From Trochalopteron elliotii (taxonomy: Eukaryota > Chordata > Aves > Passeriformes > Leiothrichidae): a DNA stretch of 64,000 nucleotides. The notes beneath the pieces were generated by a model, which saw only the letters and a program-made list of their open reading frames with translations, searched no databases and was not told where the DNA came from. The translations under genes and the position numbers were made by a program. The DNA is taken from NCBI GenBank assembly GCA_024734555.1, contig JANPWX010019802.1, positions 1,935,342-1,999,341 on the forward strand, read 5' to 3'. Below, in pieces: positions 13,177 to 24,119 of this stretch. Each line of letters begins with the position of its first letter. Position 1 is the first letter of the stretch.

Positions 13177-13548
13177 TGTGGAGGATCAGTTCCTCCAAAA
13201 ATGGGGACATATGAGCAATCCAGTTTATCTGAAAGAATAAGCCTGTAACCATTTCAAGAGGAGCAGAAGTCATGTACAAGGAAGAACAAAAGATGGTAAA
13301 ACAACTCCAGGATGTGAGAACTGGATGAGAACCAGAAAAAGGACTGTGTAATCTCCTGCGTATGCAAGAACAATCAACCAATAGGGCTAAAGGGCTAACG
13401 CGTGCTTTTAAGGTACAACCAATCATGAAGTAACATGTAAGGCATGATTAAGGCTAAAAACTGTATAAAACAGACTATGATTTTGCAATAAACAGCTCAC
13501 TTTGATCATATTGATCATGGCGTGATGTCCCATTCTTGATCTTCCGCA
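13177..13548 (+). mobile_element. Solo LTR in outer capsid gene, ERVK-like, 6-bp target duplication
   Basis: A 372-bp TG...CA element starts TGTGGAGG and ends TTCCGCA. It is flanked by the 6-bp direct repeat CAGTAC at 13,171-13,176 and 13,549-13,554. It has TATAAAA near 13,465 and AATAAA near 13,487, placing it in sense with the outer provirus. The 6-bp duplication and compact size fit ERVK. The capsid translation is lost at its left edge and capsid-like protein resumes at its right edge. Confidence 0.9.
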
Positions 13549-13554
13549 CAGTAC

Positions 13555-14204
13555 AATATGGTGTATTTCAAAATACCTGGAGACAATCAGCAGAACAAAT
13601 GGCTTTAAATAATATGAAACTACATCAGCAGGACCCTTGTTGTGGTGTGGGAGTTGATGCCTTACTGGACACTGGACCTTTTTCTAACCCGGATTTACAG
13701 GCAAGGTGGGACCCTCTAATATTGGCACAACAATTAGGCATGAGTGTTTTAATTAAAACAATGGAAATAGCAGCCCCAAAAGAGAGATATGATGCTATAC
13801 AACAAGGGACAAAGGAACCCTTTCTGCAATTTGTGGAAAGGGTTGCTGCAGCTATTGAGAAACAAGTAGATTATGAAAATTTACAACAAATTCTATGCAA
13901 AAAATTGGCTAGAGATAATGCAAATGAAGATTGCCGAAAAATTATTGAGGCTTTGCCTGGGGATCCCTCATTAGCTGATATTGTAACTGCTTGCTCAAAA
14001 GTTGGAACAGTGGAGCATAAAATGGCTGCTTTGGCAGTGGTCCTAAAGCCTCTGCAAAAATGTTTCAATTGTGGACAGAAAAGGCGTTTAAAGGTGCAGT
14101 GCTCACAAAATGATGAACAAAAGGTGAAAACTAAAACTAATCCAGGCAACAAGGTTAACTGCAATCGTTGTGGTAAATCTGACATTATTAAACAATGTAA
14201 ATGA
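13555..14204 (+). pseudogene. gag: gag, 3' part (capsid C-terminal domain and nucleocapsid), outer provirus
   Basis: The open frame after the solo LTR shows capsid C-terminal features. The major homology region is represented by EPFLQFVERVAAAIEKQV, followed by the helical tail to about 14,020. Two nucleocapsid zinc knuckles follow at about 14,060-14,100 and 14,160-14,200: CFNCGQKRRLKVQC and CNRCGKSDIIKQC. In both knuckles the expected zinc-binding His is missing, so metal binding is probably lost. It ends in a stop at about 14,204, before the dUTPase frame. Confidence 0.85.
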
Positions 14205-14264
14205 AAAAATCATGCAAATGGATAGCAACTGCAGGGAAACGGAAAGAAGAACACAAAGGGGCGT

Positions 14265-14813
14265 GTGGGGACACAAATACCCCAACAACAACCACAAGCC
14301 CTCCCAGCACTGCAAAGCTATCCATTTGTGAACAGTACTCAGTGGGCCACAAGTGGCTTTGCAGGGATTGACATACACACCACCAACACAATAACTATTT
14401 TGACAAGGCAAGTATGTAAAGTGCCTCTCAATGCCTGTGGTCCCATAGGAAGGGGTTTGAGTGCTCCTTTAGTAGGGAGATCTAGTATTACTATTAAAGG
14501 TATTCATGTACATTTAGGCATTATTGATGCTGATTATTTGGGACAAATTCATGCTACAGTGTTCATCAGTGAACCCTTTATTCAAAAAAGGACTTGTATT
14601 GCTCCGCTTGTTCCCTTTGTGAGTTGTGTTCCAAATGCAGTGAACCGGAGTCATGGTACAGGAGGTTTTGGATCCATCGGAGCACCCCAAGAATTTTGGA
14701 TTCAAAAAGTAACAGATCAATTCCTGGAAAAAGAATGCATCATTGCAGCCAAGGAACATCATCCAGAGACCTTATCAACAATAGGTTTGATTGACACAGA
14801 GCAGATGTATCTA
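14265..14813 (+). pseudogene. dUTPase and start of protease, outer provirus
   Basis: dUTPase hydrolyses dUTP to keep uracil out of viral DNA; betaretroviruses encode it in the gag-pro frame. Motifs are visible in order: AGID (motif 1) at about 14,361, PLVGRSS (motif 2), GIIDADYLGQI (motif 3, with the catalytic Asp and Tyr), CIAPLVPF (motif 4) and GTGGFGSIG (motif 5) at about 14,660. Protease follows directly, but the frame fails within the catalytic Asp-Thr-Gly region at about 14,792-14,800. The antisense ERVK then interrupts it at 14,820. The dUTPase part itself is open and well conserved. Confidence 0.85.
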
Positions 14814-14819
14814 TAATTT

Positions 14820-15511
14820 TGTCGCCGACCACCCAGGGCCTGGCAGGGATCTTGTGTGCCGCGACCTTCCCCGTGAGTCATCCTGAGAAGGATGGTCTCT
14901 ACCTCTACCTCTACCTCTACCTCTACCTCTACCTCTACCACTATCTCTATCTATCTATCTCTATCTCTATCTCGGGCACAGGCACTCCACCAGCTCTTTT
15001 GTCAGAGGTTAACAAGGCAACCGAGCCTGTCAGCTCTTCAGGCTCTCACTGCAAGTGCAGTGTGTCTAGGCAGGTCTATCTTCAGGTGGCGCAGGAGTAA
15101 AAACAGGAGTCGGTCTCATCTTCTGAATCCTTCTTTATTCTCCGGAACCGGTGACTCGAAAGACCCCGAGGCTCACAGGAGTCACAGTTATATAGGGACT
15201 CCCATGTAGGGGGTGGGGTTTGTTACAACCAATAGGGGCAAGGATTGAGACAACCACCATTCGGAGAAAGGATCCAAAATGAACCAATCAAGGAGGGAGA
15301 AAACCAGGAAGCAAAGTAGTAGCAAACCAGGTGCAAAACATTTGCAGAGAATGAAAGACTGATGGAACTTTGCAACTTACTACTAGCCCTGATCAACAAG
15401 GGAGTCTCTTAGAGAGACTTCCCTGGGGCATAATATGACTGCATTAGAGGGAGGCTACAGGCCCTCCACAGAAGCGCTGCTTCCTCTGTGGTGGCTTCAG
15501 AGGCCTCCACA
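14820..15511 (-). repeat. 3' LTR of nested ERVK
   Basis: This 692-bp LTR on the minus strand runs from TGTGGAGGCC (plus 15,511) to GGCGACA (plus 14,820). On the minus strand it has TATATAA (about 15,190) and AATAAAG (about 15,130), then a U5 with a CTCTAC/CTCTAT hexamer tract. It matches 24,435-25,233 closely in U3 and R but poorly in the outer part of U5. A purine tract lies immediately upstream on the minus strand. Confidence 0.93.
14895..14973. repeat. Hexamer minisatellite in U5 of 3' LTR
   Basis: About eight CTCTAC units are followed by CTCTAT and irregular CTAT units. It is the shorter partner of the tract at 24,514-24,698 in the other LTR of the same provirus. Long frames encoding alternating Leu-Tyr or Ser-Thr through it are artefacts of the repeat. 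Confidence 0.95.
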
Positions 15512-15540
15512 ACTCCCCCTTTTTTGTTTAATACAAACAC
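15512..15540 (-). promoter_or_regulatory. Polypurine tract of nested ERVK
   Basis: Read on the minus strand, an AAAAAAGGGGGAGT run sits directly against the TGTGG start of the 3' LTR. This is the expected plus-strand priming site and fixes the provirus orientation. Confidence 0.9.
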
Positions 15541-15571
15541 TTGTTTAATAACTCGTTGAAAACATTTAAAT

Positions 15572-16151
15572 ATGTTGGAGTGCGTGTCTCTTTGGTCAGC
15601 CCAGTGTTCGGCTAGACCTCCCAGCAGCTCCGACACGCCACAACAGGATCGATTTGTGAGTCTTGGTTCAGCAGCCCCTGGACCTTGGCTGTCACAGCCG
15701 TGGTGTAAATGAAAGAGGGGTCTCTTGGAGGGTTGGGAGGGACAGAGGTTTATTGGGGGGTCACAGGGGAACCCCTTACCTCCTGCCCGATGCCTCAGGA
15801 GAGACCTCGGACAAAGGCTACAGGGGGGTTTTGTCCAGGACAGGTTCAAGGGGTGGATACAAACTATAAACCAATAAAACAAAGCAAAGTAATACATGCC
15901 AACTGAATTACCTAACTACTAACAAATCAAGGTAATTTGGGGAGGGGTCTCGAGGGAATCTGCGAACTGCAGTTCAAATCTATTCGAAAGTTCTGGACCT
16001 TGGAGATAGGGACTCAATGATGGACAGGGGAAGAAAGAGAGGATGGGCAGGGAGCATCATGGGGAAAGGACCAATAGGAAACAGTCTCTGGGCAAGGACC
16101 AGAGAGGCACAGAAACTCTTATCAACTTATGATAAGAGAAAACTTCAAGAC
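15572..16151 (-). mobile_element. Probable additional LTR inserted between env and 3' LTR of nested ERVK
   Basis: An unusually long, non-env stretch of about 600 bp separates the TM stop from the polypurine tract, where few bases are expected. On the minus strand it ends in ACACGCACTCCAACA, a CA terminus (plus 15,572). It also has AATAAAC (plus about 15,752) and inverted CCAAT boxes (near 15,878 and 16,068), which is LTR-like architecture. I could not find a target duplication and the right edge is a guess. It could instead be a divergent 3' region of the provirus itself. Confidence 0.42.
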
Positions 16152-16187
16152 AAGGGGCCCTTATGGGATAACTAGAGCTATACTAAC

Positions 16188-16858
16188 TTATAACAAAACC
16201 TTTTCTAAACATGGAAATCTTGCAAACCCACAAAATACACGTGCTAAGTTAAGTAAAACTGTAACGATAAGGACCCAAACCATTCCATTGAGAACAGATG
16301 CAATCCATCCCTTTAGTCCCCAGTTTTTGAAGATGTTATCAAACCATTCAGTTGCCTTTTCAGTCTTTAGTTCTTCAACTGCGCTTTGGATAGCCTGTAT
16401 TTGTGAATGAATGCTTTCACCGTGGGACATAAGGTTGACGCACACAGTCCTTCAAACTCCTCACATCCGTGTCCATGGGCTAGCAGCAGGTAATCTATGG
16501 CTGCTCGGTTATGTAGAGTGGCTTGTCTTATGGTCCCTTCGTCTTCAAGGAGGTCACTTAATACTGCCAATGTCAAGTTTGCTTGCTTACCCATCCAGCA
16601 TTCTAGGTGTGATAGTTCCCCTAGGGCCTTTGCTGCTGCCACCCAGGGTAGAAAAACTGACATAAAGACCCTTTTCTGATATGGCAAATCAGTAATTTGG
16701 CTATCACAATTTTCGTCTAATTCTTTCAAATCTCTTTTTTTGCAGGCCAATTCATTTTTATTCATTTTCCAATTGTGTATTAGCATTTTGTTGGGGGTCA
16801 GGATGCCAAGCTTACCTAAGGTACATGGTCCCCCTTGAAGAGGAGAAGGTATTCCCAC
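16188..16858 (-). pseudogene. env: env transmembrane subunit (TM), nested ERVK
   Basis: TM anchors Env in the membrane and drives fusion. In two overlapping frames (16,367-16,858 and 16,188-16,445) the sequence shows a hydrophobic fusion-peptide-like stretch (VFLPWVAAA), a heptad region, the conserved NRAAIDYLLLAHGHGC block and a membrane anchor near the end (MVWVLIVTVLLNLA). The following cysteine motif is CEEFEGLC with Ala where a second adjacent Cys is expected (CX6CC in gamma-type Env), so the covalent SU-TM link may be lost. A frame change near 16,400 breaks the gene. Confidence 0.82.
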
Positions 16859-17936
16859 TCAAACTCTGTCTCCGCATATCAGAAATACTCCCTTAGGGAG
16901 CACTCTGGGGTGTCAAGTGGAAATGGATGGTGCAACAGCAGTGTAATTACGCCAATTTTTTATTTTATAAATCTTGTTGTTTGGAGAGACATCTTTTTGA
17001 TGTAAAGATCTTTGTTGCTCAGCAAATGACCAAGCTTTTTTATTCTGCAGGAGGAAGAAATTAACAAAATATGCTGCCGTGGAGGATCCCAAAAGATCCA
17101 ATTCTTGGGGTTCCTCTGTTGCATGCAGTAAGATCCCTGTCCACTCGTCCCAGGTGTCCAGTGGATTAGGTGTTTTTCCTGTGAAGGGGTATTCTTGCAG
17201 TTGAAGTGGAATTCCTACCAAACAGGTGGCTAATGGGTTATGAGTGTTGCCCATGGACAGACACATACTGTCTTGCTGCAAGGACTTTGCGAGAGTGACC
17301 CATGCGTTCTCCTGTGGCTGTTTGATGATCCACGCTGCTATGTCTGGTGACATCAGGAGCCATCCAAATTATGACAGCTTGGCAATTGTTCTCCATTCTG
17401 GAATGGTTATTGGGGTTTTTGTTCTACAAGAAAAAGACTGGTTTTAGCATTTAACCACTTCTTAGAAAACATTTATATTTAACTTGGCAGGAAAAGGTTT
17501 CAGGGTCAAGGGATAGGGGGAAGTGGGTATCTGGGAAAACTTTAGGGAAGGTGAGTACAAAGGTTTAAACTTTACTTTCTTCCCATGGGAGAGTTTCTAA
17601 GTGGTTGTTCTGGTCTATACCTGGTTGTACCATATTCATTTCTAACTCAATCTCCCATTCCTGTTGGAAAACTGAAAAAATTGTGCTAATGACACGCTTA
17701 CAGTGATGTAAATTGTACAGAACAATGGACAAGGGAAGTAAAACAATGGAGACAATAGTAACAATTGAAATGGAAAAAAATTTCCATGCTTCAATACTTT
17801 TGGCAGTCTCTTCGGGATCTTCAGTGCTGGCCATAGGATTACCAATTTTGCAGTTTTCACCTGACAGCTGCACTGCAGTCCTCCATAGTGTGCTGAGCAC
17901 AACGAAGTTACATTTTTCATATCTACCACTTTGCAT
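16859..17936 (-). pseudogene. env: env surface subunit (SU) and leader, nested ERVK
   Basis: A frame at 17,565-17,936 contains a strong hydrophobic segment (FFSISIVTIVSIVLLPLSIV) and is a candidate Env leader region. A second frame at 16,913-17,353 is SU-like and shares the EPQEL-LLGS element with the outer provirus env (30,217-30,250). Stops and frame changes lie between the two blocks and before TM. The assignment rests on position between integrase and TM and on this shared block; the receptor-binding part is not recognisable. Confidence 0.65.
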
Positions 17937-18303
17937 CAGTTCTACTATTAAGGTGTACTTGATACTTCCTTTTACTTGCCTTTACATTTGTATAACCTTT
18001 ACAACTTGGCTAGGCTGCCTATAGCCATTGAGTTTATCATGTTCCATGACAGCAAAGTGCCACACTTGCTGGACTGCGATACCTGTATCTGGGTACTCGA
18101 TAATCTGAGAAAGGCACGGGTGGATCTTGTCAATCAGCATGCCTTGAATGACGATATATGCAATTGCAGTCAGAAGCATTGTTTCACCATCATCATCTTG
18201 AAGTCTGTAGGTAGATCAAGTATCTATTAACACAATTAAAACAATTAAGTCACGAGCTAATACTCAAAGATATAACAATTATCTCTGAGTACAGAGTGAT
18301 ACT

Positions 18304-18687
18304 TCACGAAAAGGGATAAGAATTCAAGGTGGAGGCATTGGGATTAAGAAAAGGGTTTTTATCTGTGTTACTGTCTGGTCCATTGGTCTTCTTCTGTACA
18401 GTCTGCGATCTGGTGAGGAGGCAGCATGTCGATCTCGGTGAGGGCAGTTGTCTTCTCCTTTTCCAGGCTGCTGTCTGCTGGGGCTTTGGTGATTCTGTGC
18501 TCTGCTTAGGGACACTTTGGTTACTTTCCGTTATGGCAGAATTTATGGGTCGAATATATGGTTTCATGTTTTTGGCTGGGAGCCATTTTGGACCTGAAGG
18601 GGTAGACACACATGCATACCCTCTCCCCCAGGTAATCAACTGATGAGGTCCCAACACCTCATATGACTTTGGGTCCTTGATCAACAC
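18304..18687 (-). pseudogene. pol: Integrase C-terminal domain, nested ERVK
   Basis: The frame encodes the SH3-like DNA-binding end of integrase, with QLITWGRGYACV and a downstream GPKWLPAKNMKPY block. Both have clear counterparts at 29,850-29,970 in the outer provirus. It is followed by a basic, proline-rich tail. It is in a different frame from the catalytic core at 18,702-19,538, so integrase is broken near 18,690. Confidence 0.8.
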
Positions 18688-18701
18688 AGGTGGCTTCTCA
18701 T

Positions 18702-19538
18702 CTAGCTTAGCTCAGACTGAATTCGAGAAGTGCCTGATGACGGGAGGGTGTTAGGCTCTGAACTAGAGCCATTTAAGAAGTTAATCACACACAGTGCCTT
18801 ACAGAGCCTCTCAACAGGAGGTACTGTCTCTGTTCCTCCCCGCTGTTGATGAAGGACTCTTTTGATAGTCTGGTGTGTTCTTTCAACAACTGATTGCCCC
18901 GTGGGTGAGTACGGTATGCCTATGACATGTTTAATTCCCCAGTCTTGAAAAAAAGTTTTGAGCTGTTTGGAGGCATAAACAGGTCCATCACCTATCTTTA
19001 TTTTTTGTGGTACTCCCAGTGTAGCAAATGCTAATAAAAAATGTTTTTTAACAAAAGAGGTATTTTCACCAGCATGAGCTGAAGCAAAAACTGCCCCCGA
19101 AAATGTGTCAACCGACACAAGGACATACTTTTGTCTTCCAACGGATGGAACATGAGTAATATCTGTCTGCCACAATTCATTCCTATTGAGGCCATGGGGG
19201 TTGACTCCTCTATCTAAGAATGAGATCTGGTAAGATTGGCGTTGTGGGCATGACCCAACCACAGCTTTAGCCTGCTCTCGAGTTAGATGGAACATCCTCA
19301 CAAGTGTGTGGACATTTTGATGGTAAAATTGATGAGAGAGCTTGGCTTCTTGAAATGTATCCCGGAGGTTTGGAACTTGTGCTGTCATTGCCAACGCGTC
19401 TGCTCTCCTATTACCCTCTACAATGGCACCTGGAAGGTCAGTATGTGACCTTATATGCATGACATAGTAAGGTTGCTTTCTGTGGGAGATGAAGTAAATC
19501 AATTTAGAAAGCAATTTATACAAATTTTTGTTAGACAC
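18702..19538 (-). pseudogene. pol: End of RNase H and integrase core, nested ERVK
   Basis: Integrase inserts viral DNA into the host genome. The frame begins at the end of RNase H (HIRSHTDLPG) and runs into the integrase zinc domain, where two His are visible in SHQFYHQNVHTL but the CPxC pair reads CPQR. The catalytic core follows: the first Asp in WQTDITHVP, the second in GDGPVY (normally TDNGP-like) and the Glu in PTGQSVVERTHQ. This is 278 codons without a stop, so decay is moderate. Core activity is doubtful given the altered residues and the displaced C-terminal domain. Confidence 0.88.
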
Positions 19539-19539
19539 T

Positions 19540-20227
19540 TCTTTTACAAAAGCATGCCCACACAGCTATCCCAGCTACATTAGCCAAATCACTAAGTTGA
19601 AAGGTTGATCTTTGAACTTCTCAAAAGCCCTGATGATGGCTGCGAATTCAGCAATTTGTGGGGATCCCTCCCCCACTCGGACATCAGACTCCCACTTCTG
19701 TGTCCTAGGATCTCTCCAAGTCATGACTGACTTGTGAGAAAACCCTGAGCCATCTGTAAAGACTGTCAGAGCTTTGAGAGGAAATTTGCTTTGAATAAAT
19801 TATGGAACCAAATGAAAATTAAATCTGAACAATTTATGACCCGGATAGTGTATGAAAATTTTTCCTGGATAGCTACCCAGCTAGAACTGAAGGTTGTAAT
19901 TTCTTTGGAGCAAAAATTCCAGCTCCTCTGCAGTTGCCAATGGCATGTATATGCATGCAAAATCACATCCTGCAAGAGAGCAGAGGCGTGCCCTACCTTT
20001 GCGAATAATGGCTGCCATGGCCTCTTGGGGAGTGGTCACTGTCTTATTTGGTTGAACATGGAGGAATACCCATTCTAGAATTAATAAAGGATGTTTTAAG
20101 TCAGCATCCCATTGAAAGAGAAGTCCATAGAAGTGGGGAGCCCTATCTAAGATAGCAAAAAGGAATGGTAACCATGGCTCATACCTGTGGGCTTGTCGAG
20201 CCGACAGGGCCTCTTGTACTTGGATGA
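19540..20227 (-). pseudogene. pol: RT connection and RNase H, nested ERVK
   Basis: RNase H removes RNA from RNA:DNA hybrids. On the minus strand at about 19,760-19,750 the first catalytic motif TDGSG is readable, followed by an AEFAAI block carrying the catalytic Glu. Stops and frame changes interrupt the connection domain (about 19,790-20,227) and the end of RNase H (about 19,560). Confidence 0.75.
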
Positions 20228-21060
20228 TTACTGCTTGTGCCTCAGGTGGTTAAGACCTCTGGGTGAATTTGGCTCACTACTTCCTCGCAGCAGACTGAAC
20301 AGTGGAGCAAGATCTTCCGATGAAATCCCAAGAAGAGGACATATCCAGTTAACCGATCCACACAACTGCTGCACTTTGTTGAGGATCTCAGGACTGGTTT
20401 TTATGACAACTTGTTGAGGTGTTACAGTCTGTTCCTGGACGCATAATCCCAAGTAATTCCAAGGGCTTGTAAATTGTGTTTTTTCTTGTTGAACTTCAAA
20501 ACCCGCCTCTTCCACAGCAGCAATGGCTGCTTTCAACACACAGTCCAAATTGTTAAGAGTCTTTTGCACGTAGTAAAAGGTCATCCACGTAATGTAAAAT
20601 TATGCACTCTGGAAATTGCTCTCTGACTGGTAACAAAATCTTCGTGACGTACCACTGGCATATCGATGGACTAGTCTTCATTCCTTGAGGCAGCACCAAC
20701 CAATGTAGCGACACAGTGGAGCTTGGCGATTAAGCGATGGCACAGGTAAGGGAAATCTAGGAATGTCATCCTGACGCAATGGGATATTAAAAAAACAGTC
20801 TTTAATGTCAGTAACTGCTAGGGGCCAATTCCTTGGAAGCATCATCGGCGATGGCATTCCTGGCTGAAGAGGGCCAAAGTCCTCAATTACCTCATTTACT
20901 TTACGAAGATCTTGTAAAAGTCTCCACTTATCTCTCCCTGGCTTTTTAATAACAAAGATGGGAGTATTCAAAGGGCTATTTGAGGGTATGATATGTCCTT
21001 TGGAAAGTTGTTCTTCCACTAGGGATTCGAGCGTGCGCAATTTTTCTTCTGTGAGGGGAC
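20228..21060 (-). pseudogene. pol: Reverse transcriptase, nested ERVK
   Basis: Fingers and palm are readable at 20,678-21,040 (NTPIFVIKKPGRDKWRLL, then TDIKDCFFNIPL with the first catalytic Asp). The YVDD active site is intact at 20,580-20,591, in a frame that does not continue into the next block. The thumb lies at 20,228-20,584 (EKTQFTSPWNYLGL). At least two frameshifts separate these parts. Confidence 0.88.
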
Positions 21061-21138
21061 ACTGATCAACCCAAACTGGGCAATCCTGCCTCTAGCTGAG
21101 TTGAGGGGTGTTAAAAGCACGCTTTTCAGCGGCCTCCA

Positions 21139-21594
21139 CTAAAAATCCCTACAGCTGATGTTAAGGGAGACACCCCACTGAGACAGCACATCCCGACCCC
21201 ACAAGGTAACGGATGCTCGGACGACAAAGGGTCTCACAGTCACCATCTTTCCTTCTGGCCCTCTGATGACAACATTATGTTTAGATCTCCATGAAGTAGC
21301 TACTCCACCGATCCCTGAAATGAGCCCTGAGATCAGTTCAAGATCCCAGTCCCATGGCCATTCTGATTTTGCAATCAGAGTTATGTCTGCTCCAGTATCC
21401 ACCATTCCCAACCACCAAATCTTCTCACACTTTGAGAATGAAGTGCATTTCACGATGGGCTTATTGGCTCCCATCAACTGCACCCAAAAGGTGGTAGGGT
21501 TTGCAGGTACTGTTTCAGGAAAACCTTTTGGCAGCAAAAAAGCTTGAGCGAGTGGAACTCCTGCAGGCAAAAAGTAAGGATAGTCCAAGCACAT
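21139..21594 (-). pseudogene. pro: Retropepsin-like protease, nested ERVK
   Basis: This aspartic protease would cleave Gag and Pol as a dimer. The 151-codon frame shows the active site VDTGADITLI, a glycine-rich flap (GIGG) and the C-terminal LWGRDVLSQWG helix motif, so the fold elements are all present. Upstream to the gag stop (21,595-22,022) there are no dUTPase motifs. It is open over the catalytic domain, but its link to gag and pol depends on frames that are now broken. Confidence 0.88.
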
Positions 21595-22022
21595 GACTGA
21601 AATAAAAATTTCCTCTCAGGGTTCTAAAGTCTGTACTGCAGGTATCACTGCTATTGCAGCAGGTTTATGTATTGGGTCCCCGATGATGACAATATCAAAA
21701 GGTCCTCCAAGAGATGCTCACTTTCCAGTGGCTATTTTATAAATACTGTCATTTTCGAACTGGATAGAGAAGTCGCTTTCCAACTCACACCAGCTTCCCA
21801 CCTGTATTTTGGAGTAAATTGTGTCTTCTTCATTTTGGGTGGGATCATTGATGTCGGTGTCTTTTTCCCATGTGGGAACTGATCTTTCTCTTCTTCCTTG
21901 GAGATGCGAATGTTGCGACTGAAGCGAGACGGCTGGACATTTGTTGCCCTCACGTGGTGCCGATCCGCGCTCTGCTTGGAGTTTCCCGACCGTCACCACT
22001 TGTCTCTTAGCCACTGATAGTC

Positions 22023-23507
22023 TCAGCAGTGGTCCTCTACAACTTGTTTTTGGGGACATTCAACTATGAAATGTCCAAACTCCCCAGAGTTAAAACATCT
22101 TTGATTTTCTTTCATGGCCACAACAGCAAATTCTCCTGACATTCCTTGTGCAATCCCTTGAGCCACTGCTTGAACCACTGTATTTTCTGCAGAATTATGC
22201 TTTACACATGCCTCAATCATCTGGTCAGTTGTCAGCTCAGGATCGAGAGGCAAAGATCTAAGTATGGGCTTTGTATTTGAAATAGCATTCATCAGAGCCA
22301 TTTTTACCAGCATCTCTTTTCTGGCCCCTTTACTTTCAATTTGTTTTTCTAAAGCTGCTTTTAGGCGGTCTACAAATTTAATAAATGATTCATCTACCCT
22401 CTGTTTGATTGTTGTAAAGCTCTGTGCGGGAATTGCATCATCTGGCGTGAGAAGGAGTGCTGCCTTTGCCACAATAGGTATTTCAAGAATGGCAGCTTCA
22501 GGGATATTATGTTGATCACCAGGTTTCGTATAATTTCCTTCCCCAGTAATTTGCTCTAATATTAAATTTGGCTTGGTTGGGTCATTTTGGTATACTGCAG
22601 CCAATGTTCCCAATTGTTTTTTCCAATTCCTTTCCCAAAGCATACTCTCTGCCGGGGAGAGGAGACATCCTATGATACTGTGGATGTCGTGTGGTATTAG
22701 TGTGTGTGCAGCAAACGTACCTTCCAGTAGATGTCTAAAGTAATGAGAACCCCAACCATGTCCTTTAGCTGCCTTATTAAGCTCCTTCAGCTCATTGAAT
22801 GGAACTGTATGCCAAGTAACTCTGTGGCCAAGCCGCCTGTCCTGTTTCACTGTGATTGGGAAGGCAATAATTTTTGTTGCGAGTTCCCAGCCTCTGTTCC
22901 GGATAGCCTCCTCTCGCGTCTTTATCCAGTGATCCTCACACTCATCACCAGACAGGGAAGAGTCACTGCTTTCGTCCTCCGAAGAGGGCAAAGGACATCT
23001 AGCACGAGTTCGCAGTTTGACTAAGCGTACTGGGGATGCCTGGTATTGCGTGGCAGTGGAGACCAATATGGCCTCCTTCCAGCTGCTGCTCTCATCTTTT
23101 CCTGCCCTAGTATTATGGGAACCAGAAGTAAAGGAGGTGTGTCTACCAGCAGGTGGAGAGGCCTGACTCTTCAGGGGTGTGGTTTGTGCCGTGGGTGTAC
23201 CTGGAGGTGGAGTCTGGGAGGCAGGACCTGTATCAAAAGTGTGGTTAGGGGCGGAGTCCACACAAGGGATGTTCCCTGGGGCAGGACCCACAACGCAATG
23301 AGGAGTAAGTGTGTTCCCAATACCAGGGGAGGGGCCCGCCGCAGTTACACCCAACGATGCACAAGGGCCGGGGTTAAGTGAGGAACCTGGCATTTGCATG
23401 ACAGGATACACGGGAAAAGTTGGTGACACAATTGAGGTGTGGGCATTTTCTGGGTGTAGGGTGGGAAAACTTGGACAAGGAGGTGGCAAAATGGCGGGGC
23501 TGGCCAC
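22023..23507 (-). pseudogene. gag: gag (proline-rich spacer, capsid, nucleocapsid), nested ERVK
   Basis: The longest open frame in the window, 494 codons. Residues 1-150 are proline/threonine-rich like the p10-type spacer. Capsid N-terminal domain follows (WHTVPFNELKELNKAAKG) and then the C-terminal domain with a major homology region (RVDESFIKFVDRLKAALEKQ). One nucleocapsid knuckle reads CFNSGEFGHFIVEC, in which the second Cys has become Ser. Matrix is in another frame at 23,814-24,119, so full-length Gag is not encoded. It is gag-like throughout the capsid region and relatively well preserved. Confidence 0.9.
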
Positions 23508-23813
23508 ATTGCCGGCGCCATTTTGAACAGGGCTTGAACATGGAAACTGTGAACCATAAACTTATGGAGGGGGTAAAATTGGGTATATAAGCATAGGAAA
23601 GAAGTGACAGGGAAGATCCAAGGCAGTGTGGCCAGCACTGTCTTGGGAAGGGCAGAGAGAGGGTCAGGGAGTGTCTGGGAGACGGTGGCTGCCCGGCGTG
23701 GGATCGTGAGAAACGCCTGCTGACCCACCCTCAGGTAGGAAAGAGGATTCAGGGACACAGGGGGAGGGAAGAGGGGTAAGGGATTTCAACTGGGGTTCCC
23801 AAACACCCTTTGA

Positions 23814-24119
23814 TTACTCCCCAGAACTGATTCCCTTTAAAGATTTTATAATTAACTTAAATAAAGGAAAAAAATTAGCAAGAGAAAGGTCCCCTTCGAG
23901 TTGAACTACAGTTAACTTACTCCCGATTTTATTCCAAAATGTATCAGATTTAACAGAACTAGACTCTGTGTCAGGAAAATATTTAAAAATCCAATGAACA
24001 AACCTTTTCAAAACCCCCTTGCTGAACTTAAATTTCGCCCAAACAAGGGTATCACGAACTTGGATGTAAAACTCCTGTTCAGATGAAGTGAATGATAGAT
24101 GGCTCATCTGATTCCCCAT
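23814..24119 (-). pseudogene. gag: gag matrix domain, nested ERVK
   Basis: A 101-codon frame starts with MGNQ, which fits the N-myristoylation pattern for membrane targeting of Gag. It continues as a helical, basic and aromatic-rich domain (VRDTLVWAKFKFSKG, FFPLFKLIIKSLK) at the right distance from the PBS. It ends before joining the spacer/capsid frame; the 23,508-23,813 interval carries frame changes. Confidence 0.78.

Noticed and set aside
14819..15100. Open frames with Leu-Tyr or Ser-Thr repeats (also 24,308-24,974)
   Set aside because: They are translations of the CTCTAC/CTCTAT minisatellite in an LTR, not proteins.
23570..23600. Plus-strand TATATAAG as a host promoter
   Set aside because: It lies within the antisense gag of the nested provirus; no plus-strand gene follows.
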